46,502 nucleotides of DNA, taken from Pseudarthrobacter albicanus. Lineage in GTDB: Bacteria; Actinomycetota; Actinomycetes; Actinomycetales; Micrococcaceae. The notes below the pieces were generated by a model. It did no database searches. It worked only from the letters and a program-made list of their open reading frames with translations, and was not told the DNA's origin. The position numbers and the translations under genes were made by a program. The DNA lies in the NCBI RefSeq assembly GCF_018224015.1, contig NZ_JAGPOT010000039.1, positions 1 to 46,502 on the forward strand, written 5' to 3'. This document shows positions 31,333 to 37,939 of this stretch, piece after piece (the stretch's first letter is position 1; each line of letters opens with the position of its first letter).

Positions 31333-33129
31333 TCAGTTCTCCCGGTTCAGGATTGCGGCGACGGCCCCGTAGAGGGCGCCTTCCGGATCGTGCGGCAAGC
31401 GGTCGGCGCGCCAGCCGACGTGCTTGTCCGGACGGACCAGCACGGCACCATCTTCCGCCACGCCACGCAGTTTCGCCCAGTCGAAGTACAGGTCGGTGAC
31501 GTCCTGTCCCGGGCCAATCACCACGGAACCGACGGCGACGCCGAGCCGGTCGCTGACCTTCTGCGCGGCCGGGGCCCAGTCCGCGCCCGTGGGGCCCGTA
31601 ATGACGGTGAACTGCCCGTAGGGGGCGAGGTCGTGGGTGGAGAGTTTGCGGCTGCTGTCGCCCACCCAGGCATGCGGGAGCCGGCCGCCGGGATGTGTCG
31701 TTGCTTCGTAATAAAGTTCGGGATCCCGGACCGGCGCGGGCTTGCCGGTCCCGTCGCCGACGACGGCGGAGGAGTCGTAGTGCTGGCCGAGTTCCACGCC
31801 GTGGGCGTTGAACTCGTAGTTCTTGATTTCCATGGCCGCCTGGATGGCCTGACGCTTGGCTGCGCCTTCGGCGGTGTTGTCCTTGCGGGACTCGATCAGG
31901 GCGTGCATCTCCTCGGCGGTCTCGGCCTTGTCGATCCCGAGCGCCTCGAAGAGCTGGCCGAATTCCCGGCCGGACTTGTTCGCCCGGGTCACGATCTGCC
32001 TCGCCACTGGGGCCCGCTCCGCGGTGTAGGTTTCCAGCAGCTCCTCGCCGGCCTGGCCCTTGAGGACCGCGGCGATCTTCCAGGCCAGGTTGTAGGAATC
32101 CTGGATGGAGGTGTTGGAGCCGAGCCCGTTGCTCGGCGGGTGCTTGTGCACGGCGTCGCCGGCACAGAACACGCGCCCGGCCTGCAGCCGCGTGGCGTAC
32201 TGCTCATTGTTGCCCCACAGGGACGTGCCCGTGATCTCCACGTCGAGGTCCGGAACGCCGACCAGGTTCCGCACAATCTGCGCCGCGGACTCATCGGTCA
32301 CCGTGGGCGGCTTTTCGTTGATGTCGAAGCCCCAGACGATCAGCCACTCGTTCCAGGGCCGCACCATGCGCACCAGGCCCGCCCCGATGCCGCCGATGTT
32401 CGATCCTGGCTGGACCACCCAGTACAGCACCGAGGGCCGGTGGCCCACAAGTCCGGCGATGTCCGCCTTGAAGGTGATGTTCATCGACCCGGCAATGTCC
32501 ATCTGCCCCTCGTACGGCAGCCCGATGTCCGCGGCGACCTTGGACCGGGCCCCGTCGGCGCCGATCAGGTACTTGGCCCGGATGGTGTATTCATGGCCGG
32601 TGAGCCGGTTCAACACGCGCACGCTCACGCCGTCGTCGTCCTGGCTGTGCGAGAGGTATTCGGTGGAGAACTGCGTCTGCGTGCCACGCACGGTGGCGTT
32701 CTTGACCAGGATCGGCTCGAGGTATGTCTGCGGAATGTCGCAGTTCAGGGACGGGGACGCCAGCTCGTAGTCCGCGTGGCGTGCGGGGTGGGTTCCCCAG
32801 CTAAGGATCCGCCCGATCTCCTCGCCGGCGATGGACGTGCAGAACACGGTATCGCCGATCATCCCGTGCGGGGTGGCGTCGGCCAGGACCTGGTCCTCGA
32901 TCCCCAGGTCGCGGAAGATCTCCATGGTGCGTTGGTTGGTGATGTGGGCCCGGGGCGTGTTGGCCGTCCAACGGTACTTGGTGATCATGATGTTCGGGAT
33001 ACCCAGGCTGGACAGGAACAGTGCGGCCGAGGAACCAGCCGGCCCGGACCCGACGATCAGGACTTCCGTGTGGACGATGCTTGCGTCCGGGAGCGCCGTC
33101 TCGGCGACCCCGTCATTGAAAATAACCAT
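31333..33129 (-). CDS. FAD-dependent aromatic hydroxylase (phenol 2-monooxygenase/TfdB type)
   Basis: The 598-residue product is a group A flavoprotein hydroxylase. It has the dinucleotide motif VGSGPAGSSA at 26-35, the DG motif in YLIGADGARSKV, the GD motif in GRVFCAGDAVHKHPPSNG, and the C-terminal thioredoxin-like domain of phenol hydroxylases. It would use NAD(P)H and O2 to add an ortho hydroxyl to a phenol. With hydroxyquinol dioxygenase downstream, resorcinol or a substituted resorcinol/hydroquinone is the expected substrate, giving hydroxyquinol. AAGGA precedes the ATG at 33129. The reductase gene follows after 2 bases. Confidence 0.92.
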   Translation of the reverse strand: MVIFNDGVAETALPDASIVHTEVLIVGSGPAGSSAALFLSSLGIPNIMITKYRWTANTPRAHITNQRTMEIFRDLGIEDQVLADATPHGMIGDTVFCTSIAGEEIGRILSWGTHPARHADYELASPSLNCDIPQTYLEPILVKNATVRGTQTQFSTEYLSHSQDDDGVSVRVLNRLTGHEYTIRAKYLIGADGARSKVAADIGLPYEGQMDIAGSMNITFKADIAGLVGHRPSVLYWVVQPGSNIGGIGAGLVRMVRPWNEWLIVWGFDINEKPPTVTDESAAQIVRNLVGVPDLDVEITGTSLWGNNEQYATRLQAGRVFCAGDAVHKHPPSNGLGSNTSIQDSYNLAWKIAAVLKGQAGEELLETYTAERAPVARQIVTRANKSGREFGQLFEALGIDKAETAEEMHALIESRKDNTAEGAAKRQAIQAAMEIKNYEFNAHGVELGQHYDSSAVVGDGTGKPAPVRDPELYYEATTHPGGRLPHAWVGDSSRKLSTHDLAPYGQFTVITGPTGADWAPAAQKVSDRLGVAVGSVVIGPGQDVTDLYFDWAKLRGVAEDGAVLVRPDKHVGWRADRLPHDPEGALYGAVAAILNREN

Positions 33130-33187
33130 TGTTTTCCTTCGGTACGGCCCGCAGGCCGGAGGTGTGGAGCTGAGTGAACCGGGAACC

Positions 33188-33439
33188 CTATTCGTGCGCT
33201 GAGCTGCCCTGGCCGCTGCTGTCGTAGAGGCCTTCCCACGCGGAGGCGGAGATGGCCTCCGGCCGGGACGGCCAGGTGGCGGGCCCTGTATTGTCCGGCG
33301 GCGTGCTGTCCGGCGGCGTGCTGTCCGGCGGCGTGCCGTTCGACGCCGTGCGGCGCGGGGCTGCACTGATTGAAGCGGTGCAGCCCCGGATGGCGTTCCC
33401 AGCCGCTGAACGCGTCCTGATCCTGATGCTGGCGAACAT
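33188..33439 (-). CDS. Possible small 83-residue protein between hydrolase and hydroxylase genes
   Basis: An ATG 2 bases after the hydrolase stop opens an 83-codon frame. The N-terminal half is Arg/Ser-rich; the middle is a TPPDS repeat from the 15-base tandem units; the C-terminus (SASAWEGLYDSSGQGSSAHE) looks more protein-like. There is no convincing ribosome binding site and I recognise no family. The location fills an otherwise 312-base empty stretch in a tight operon. It could equally be a degenerate spacer. Confidence 0.3.
   Translation of the reverse strand: MFASIRIRTRSAAGNAIRGCTASISAAPRRTASNGTPPDSTPPDSTPPDNTGPATWPSRPEAISASAWEGLYDSSGQGSSAHE
33293..33337. repeat. Three tandem 15-bp units in the operon spacer
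   Basis: Units start at 33293, 33308 and 33323, identical except for the last base of the third. They lie between the alpha/beta hydrolase and FAD hydroxylase genes. Confidence 0.9.
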
Positions 33440-33441
33440 GG

Positions 33442-34401
33442 TCAGCGCGCAGTGCTGGCGGCGGAGCCGGCCCGGGTGCGGAGGGCGTCGGCGAAGAGGT
33501 CCATGACCTCGGCGCTGGCCGGCAGGACGTTGACCATGGAGAAGAATGCGTGCATCTGCCCTGGCCAGCGGTGGTGTTCGACGTCGACGCCGGACTCTTC
33601 GAGGCGCGCGGCATATGCCTCGCCTTCGTCGCGGAGCACGTCGTGCTCGGCCGTGATCACCAGGGCGGGCGGAAGTTCCGCGAGCGACTCCGCCCGGAGC
33701 GGCGACGCCTCGGGATTGGTGCGTGCGCCAGGCTCCGGGACGTAGTGGTTCCAGAACCAGTGCATGAACTCTGTGGTGAGGAAGGACTGGTTTTCCGGTG
33801 CGAGATAGGAAGCGCGGGTGAAGTCCGAGTCCGTCGCCGGGTAGAGCAGCACCTGGCCGGCGAGCTCCGGACCGCCATTGTCCCGGGCGCGGATGGCCGT
33901 GACGGCGGCGAGGTTTCCGCCCGCGCTGTCACCGGCGACAAAGAGCGGCACGCGGGCCCCTGCGATCCGTTCGGCATTGTCGGCAGCCCACTGCAGGGCC
34001 GTCCAGGCGTCCTCGACCGGCGTCGGGAACGGGTACTCGGGCGCTTTCCTGTAGTTGACCAGGACGACGGCGGCACCGGACTTTGTGGCCAGCTGGCGGC
34101 CGAGGGTTTCGTAGCCTTCGATGTCTTCCAGGACCCAGCCGCCGCCGTGCAGGTAGACGAGCACGGCGTTCGGCTTCGTATTGGGGACGAGGACCCGGAC
34201 GTGGAACTGCCCGCCGTCGTAGCCGGCCAGGGTGTGGTCTTCGATGTTGTGCACCTCAGGGCCGGGGCCGTAGAGGTCCTTCAGCCCGCTGCCGGCGATC
34301 CGGGCTTCCGCGGCGGACAGTTCCCACAGGGGTTTGGCATCCGGTCCGGCGGCCTGTGCCATTTCGGTCAGGAACGCGGTAGTTGCTTCGTCAAGTGCCA
34401 T
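33442..34401 (-). CDS. Alpha/beta hydrolase (hormone-sensitive-lipase family)
   Basis: The 319-residue product has the HSL-family oxyanion motif LHGGGWV, the nucleophile motif GDSAGGN, a late acidic residue in ITAEHDVLRDEGEAYA and the catalytic His in WPGQMHAFF. It should hydrolyse a carboxylic ester or a similar bond in the cytoplasm. In this operon it may release a phenol from an aryl ester, for instance one formed by a Baeyer-Villiger-type step, or remove an acyl group from the substrate; the exact role is not shown. AAAGAGGAG precedes the ATG. It lies 72 bases after the flavin reductase gene. Confidence 0.92.
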   Translation of the reverse strand: MALDEATTAFLTEMAQAAGPDAKPLWELSAAEARIAGSGLKDLYGPGPEVHNIEDHTLAGYDGGQFHVRVLVPNTKPNAVLVYLHGGGWVLEDIEGYETLGRQLATKSGAAVVLVNYRKAPEYPFPTPVEDAWTALQWAADNAERIAGARVPLFVAGDSAGGNLAAVTAIRARDNGGPELAGQVLLYPATDSDFTRASYLAPENQSFLTTEFMHWFWNHYVPEPGARTNPEASPLRAESLAELPPALVITAEHDVLRDEGEAYAARLEESGVDVEHHRWPGQMHAFFSMVNVLPASAEVMDLFADALRTRAGSAASTAR

Positions 34402-34473
34402 TGGATTCTCCTCTTTGAGATGTCGGCGGTGTGCTGAGTAGTGGTTTTGAACAGAACGTACGACGGCGGCCTG

Positions 34474-35043
34474 TCAGCTGATCGCGGATAGCCCGCTGAG
34501 CCGGTGCCAGGCACGGTTGTGGTAGACCAGAGGGCTGGCCTCGGATGCCGGTTCCGCCACCGAGGCCTGCAGCACCTGGACGGCCACCACAGTGGAGTCG
34601 CCGGCCTGCATCCGGTCCACGATCCGGCCGCGCAGCCAGGTCGGGGCGTCGTGCAGGACCGGCTCGCCGGTCACCAGCCGGGACCAGCTGGACGTATCCG
34701 CGAAGCGGTCGATCCCGCTCGTGGAGAACGTCTTGGCCAGTCCCATCTGGTCCGCGCCCAGCAGGTGGACCACAAGGGTTTCGGCCCGGGCCAGAGAGGG
34801 GGCCGTCGAGGAGAAGGCGGAGAGGGAAAAGACCAGCAGTGCCGGGCTTGCCGAGACGGAGATGACGGACGTGGCGGTCAGCCCCACGGGGCCGTCCCCG
34901 GCATCCGCGGTGATCACGGCGACGCCGGCCGGGTGGTTGCGGAAGGCGGCCTTGAAGTCGTCGGCGGAGAGCATATCCCCGGAGCCGACGCTGGCGACTC
35001 TGGCGGGGGACGGGATGGAAACAGCTGCGTTTGCGGCGCTCAT
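34474..35043 (-). CDS. Flavin reductase component (HpaC-like)
   Basis: The 189-residue product has the flavin reductase split-barrel pattern: FKAAFRNHPAGVAVITADAGDGPVGLTATSVISVSASPALLVFSL, VVHLLGADQMGLAKTF and a C-terminal PLVYHNRAWHRL. It would supply reduced FMN or FAD to the partner oxygenase. Its ATG overlaps the stop of the oxygenase gene as ATGA, which supports a two-component enzyme. The first 25 residues are an unstructured extension. Confidence 0.93.
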   Translation of the reverse strand: MSAANAAVSIPSPARVASVGSGDMLSADDFKAAFRNHPAGVAVITADAGDGPVGLTATSVISVSASPALLVFSLSAFSSTAPSLARAETLVVHLLGADQMGLAKTFSTSGIDRFADTSSWSRLVTGEPVLHDAPTWLRGRIVDRMQAGDSTVVAVQVLQASVAEPASEASPLVYHNRAWHRLSGLSAIS

Positions 35044-36284
35044 TTCCCGGCCTCCGTGGCCGATGCCTTTTCAGCCGGCGCTTCTTCAGCGAGGGAAAAG
35101 AAGACCCATTCGGCGTCCTTGGCCAGGCCCGAGAGCATCCGGCCGCAGGCCTGGAGCACGACCGGGCCGGACGTCATGTGCTGCGTCCCGGCGTGCATGT
35201 CGCGGAAGAAGCGCTGCAGGTCCCCGTGCCGGAGGGCCGCCGTCGCCGCCCATTTGTAGACAGTCATGCAGACTTCGTGGGCGGACCAGGTGGCGTTGTT
35301 CAGTGCGAGGCGGGTCAGCGTTTCCTGTTCGGCGGAGAGCAGTTCGTCGCTGTCCAGGGTGGCCTCGTTGTCCCTCCAGACCTCGAACACGAAGGCCCGG
35401 GCCGAGCGAAGAGTGGCCTCGGCCTTGGCGTATTCGGCGGCGAACTGGTCGGTGTCGACGCTGGCGCCCGGGGCCCCGGACTTCTTCTGGGCGAGCGCCT
35501 TCATCTCATCGAGCATCCGGCGTCCGACGCCGAGCGCCCAGCCGGCGTGGTTGATGCCGGACATGTTGGCCAGCCCCATCCGGTAGAGGGCGCCGCCATA
35601 GACGCTCTCCTTGGTGGTGACGTCGTAGGTGTAGGACTCGGGCACGAACAGGTCTTCGCAGCTGTAGTCGATACTGCCGGAGGCCTTGAGGCCCATGACG
35701 TCCCAGTTGTCCACGATGGTGGCCTGTTCCTTGGGCAGCGTGAAGACCAGGGGCTGGCCGGTCTCCAGCACGACGGCGGCCGTGTGGATGTGGCTGGCGT
35801 GCGGCAGGCCGGAGGCGAAGCTCCATGACCCGGTCAGGAGGTAGCCGCCGTCGACCTTCTTTGCCTGGCCCATCCGGGTGCCCTGGCCGGCCATCAGGTG
35901 GTAGCCGCCGTTGGCGAACAGCTCATCCGTGGCGTCCTTGCCCTGGTAGGCGGCGGTGGTGCCGGTGATCATCTGCAGGGCCATCACGGCCCAGCCGGTG
36001 GAAGCGTCGGCGCAGGATAGCTTCTCGATGACCTCGATGACCTGGCGGGGGGATGCCTCGTAGCCGCCGAGCTCGCGGGGGATGCCAAGGCGGAAGACGC
36101 CGGAGTTGTGGAGGGCCTGGACAGCCGTGTCCGTGAGGCGCCCGAGTTCCTCGTTCTCATCCGCCTGCGACTTCAGCAGCGGGGTGATTTCGTCGATGCG
36201 GACCAGCAATGCCGGGACGTCGTCGCTGACGTGCAGGCGGCCTGTCGATTCCAAAGCGGTCGATTCCAAAAGTGTCTGGGACAT
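35040..36284 (-). CDS. Acyl-CoA-dehydrogenase-like flavin monooxygenase (oxygenase component)
   Basis: The 414-residue product has the acyl-CoA dehydrogenase fold used by group D two-component monooxygenases: LGIPRELGGYEASPRQVIEVIEKLSCADASTGWAVM, GGYLLTGSWSFASGLPHASHIHTAAVV, WDVMGLKASGSIDYSCEDLFVPE, and a C-terminal helical bundle with HGDLQRFFRDMHAGTQHM. It belongs near HpaB/DszC/HsaA-type hydroxylases and not to true CoA-ester dehydrogenases, as the flavin reductase partner shows. It is the first gene of the minus-strand operon, with AGGAG before the ATG, and faces the AraC-type gene. Substrate unknown; it may hydroxylate or otherwise oxidise the aromatic precursor upstream of the FAD hydroxylase. 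Confidence 0.9.
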   Translation of the reverse strand: MSQTLLESTALESTGRLHVSDDVPALLVRIDEITPLLKSQADENEELGRLTDTAVQALHNSGVFRLGIPRELGGYEASPRQVIEVIEKLSCADASTGWAVMALQMITGTTAAYQGKDATDELFANGGYHLMAGQGTRMGQAKKVDGGYLLTGSWSFASGLPHASHIHTAAVVLETGQPLVFTLPKEQATIVDNWDVMGLKASGSIDYSCEDLFVPESYTYDVTTKESVYGGALYRMGLANMSGINHAGWALGVGRRMLDEMKALAQKKSGAPGASVDTDQFAAEYAKAEATLRSARAFVFEVWRDNEATLDSDELLSAEQETLTRLALNNATWSAHEVCMTVYKWAATAALRHGDLQRFFRDMHAGTQHMTSGPVVLQACGRMLSGLAKDAEWVFFSLAEEAPAEKASATEAGK

Positions 36285-36452
36285 TTATTGCTCCTGGCTT
36301 GTTACGGTGCTGTCATTGCAATGTATGCGTGATCCGGCTCACCTTGGATACGATGGAGTGCACACCAATGTTGTGACAGCGAACACATTCGCAGGTGTGA
36401 TTCAGGCTGGTAGTCACACGCATTGCGGCCCGGACCGCAGAAGAGACGTTGA
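36285..36452. promoter_or_regulatory. Divergent promoter/operator region of the aromatic operon and araC-type gene
   Basis: The 168-base gap should hold the activator site. A perfect palindrome CATTGCAATG lies at 36314-36323. A widely spaced inverted repeat, TGTGAC (36372-36377) and GTCACA (36413-36418), lies nearer the regulator gene. AAGAGA serves as a modest ribosome binding site for the regulator. Confidence 0.55.
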
Positions 36453-37469
36453 ATGAGCAAAATCCTGAATAATCGGGCAATGGCGCCACGGGTTTTCGCC
36501 GAGCAGGCCAAGGACCCGGGGTCTTGGGGTGCCATGGTCTCGTCGGCCCTCCTGGCGCTGGACATGGAAACCGACCAGCCCGAGTCCTTCACAGCCCGGA
36601 TACGGAACCGCAGCCAGGGCGGCATCCATCTGGCGGAGATCGAGGCGTCCGGGCATGCAGCACGCCGCGGGGCGGAGCGCGTGGCAGAGGACGCGGGATC
36701 GCTCGTCCTCTGCCACGTCCTCAGCGGCGAGGGATACATCATCCAGGACGGCCGGCAGGCGCAGCTGGGGCCGGGGGACTTCGGCTTCTACCAGACCGCG
36801 CGGCCCGTCGAGATCGTTGTTCCGACGGGATTCAACATCCTGTTCCTGAAATTTCCGCAGTCCCTGGTCACGCTGTCGACCCTCCAGATCGCGGACCTGG
36901 TCGCGGAACGGCTGGACAGCCGTTCGGGGCTGGGGCCGGCGATGGCCGGGCTCCTGGGCGGCCTGAACTCGGTGGTGGACACTCTCTCACCTGAGCTGCA
37001 GATGCTGACGCTCCACAACGCGGTGGACCTGACGTCCACGATGATGCGCCATGAGCTGGCCGCCACCGTCAGCGCCGAACCGGCGGGGCAGAAGCGCGTC
37101 CGCTTCGAAAGCATCGCCGCGTACATCGACGCGCAGCTTCACGACCCGGACCTCACGCCCGGCCGCATCGCCGCGGCGAACTTCGTCTCGGTCCGCTATC
37201 TGCACGCCATCTTTGCCGAATCCGGCGAGACCGTAGGATCCTGGATGCGCACCCGCAGGCTGGACCGCTGCGCCCGGGACTTGCGCGACCCCCGCCTGGC
37301 CGACAGCCCTGTCAGCGTCGTGAGCCACCGCAACGGGTTCAAGAACCAGTCCTATTTCAGCCAGCTCTTCAAAGAAGCGATGGGCCAGGCACCCGCGGAA
37401 TACCGGGCCGCGGCGCTGAAAGAGGGTAGACCGGCAGTTCACGGACCCCACAAGAAGGAGAAGCCATGA
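36453..37469 (+). CDS. AraC-family transcriptional activator
   Basis: The 338-residue product has an N-terminal AraC-binding-like sensor domain (about 20-200, with LCHVLSGEGYIIQDGRQAQLGPGDFGFYQTARP). The C-terminal double helix-turn-helix (about 216-322) includes TPGRIAAANFVSVRYLHAIFAE and GFKNQSYFSQLFKEAMGQAPAEYR. This architecture is common for activators of aromatic monooxygenase operons such as NphR or FeaR. It is divergent from the oxygenase operon, which it most likely activates in response to substrate. Its stop overlaps the start of the DUF6457 gene as ATGA. Confidence 0.93.
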   Translation: MSKILNNRAMAPRVFAEQAKDPGSWGAMVSSALLALDMETDQPESFTARIRNRSQGGIHLAEIEASGHAARRGAERVAEDAGSLVLCHVLSGEGYIIQDGRQAQLGPGDFGFYQTARPVEIVVPTGFNILFLKFPQSLVTLSTLQIADLVAERLDSRSGLGPAMAGLLGGLNSVVDTLSPELQMLTLHNAVDLTSTMMRHELAATVSAEPAGQKRVRFESIAAYIDAQLHDPDLTPGRIAAANFVSVRYLHAIFAESGETVGSWMRTRRLDRCARDLRDPRLADSPVSVVSHRNGFKNQSYFSQLFKEAMGQAPAEYRAAALKEGRPAVHGPHKKEKP

Positions 37470-37783
37470 CGTTATCCCGGGAGGAAGACAGCTCGCTGCG
37501 GCACTGGAGCGCCCGCCTGATCCAGGCCCTGCAGATCCTCGATCTGGACGTCGACCACGAGAAGATCGTCGACGTCGCGAACGAGTCTGCGGAGGCCGTG
37601 AGCCCCAACGCCGGAGCCATCAGCGCGTTCATTGTCGGGTACGCGGCGGGCGCTGCGTCCACCCATGGCCGGAAAGGCTCACAGGAGGCCGTGCACGCCG
37701 CTGCCGAGAAGGTCATTGGACTGTGCCGGCACGGCGAGTCGGGCGGCCCGGACGAAAAGGGCTGGACCAAGACGGCGCAGTAG
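37466..37783 (+). CDS. DUF6457 protein
   Basis: The 105-residue product matches the short DUF6457 pattern: LRHWSARLIQALQILDLDVDHEKIVDVANESAEAV, SAFIVGYAAGAA and a Lys/Gly-rich end. Members often lie near molybdenum-cofactor genes in actinobacteria; the adjacent FdhF-type oxidoreductase fits. The molecular function is unknown. AAGGAG precedes the ATG, which overlaps the araC stop, so the two are co-transcribed. Confidence 0.85.
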   Translation: MTLSREEDSSLRHWSARLIQALQILDLDVDHEKIVDVANESAEAVSPNAGAISAFIVGYAAGAASTHGRKGSQEAVHAAAEKVIGLCRHGESGGPDEKGWTKTAQ

Positions 37784-37842
37784 GGTCCAGGCCCAGCAAC
37801 GACCCGCGGACAAGCGCCGCCGGAACAGATTCTCTGCCCCGG

Positions 37843-37923
37843 GGGACATGCCCTCCCCACGGGGCCGGGGATGGACATGGTGGCATTATGTCCAGTGGCC
37901 GCGGGCAAGGCTGGGCATGTCCC
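37843..37923. repeat. Nested inverted repeats between convergent genes
   Basis: An 11-base perfect inverted repeat (37843-37853 and 37913-37923) encloses a second one, GGACAT at 37873-37878 with ATGTCC at 37888-37893. The core GGACAT or its complement occurs four times. It lies between the DUF6457 gene and the oxidoreductase gene, so a bidirectional terminator or protein-binding array is possible. Confidence 0.6.
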
Positions 37924-37939
37924 GCGGAGCGTCGGATAC

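Noticed and set aside
31192..33177. 661-codon plus-strand frame opposite the FAD hydroxylase
   Set aside because: The minus strand encodes full hydroxylase motifs; the plus frame is an antisense shadow.
35040..36284. True acyl-CoA dehydrogenase of fatty-acid oxidation
   Set aside because: Overlap with a flavin reductase gene and the aromatic operon context fit a two-component monooxygenase.
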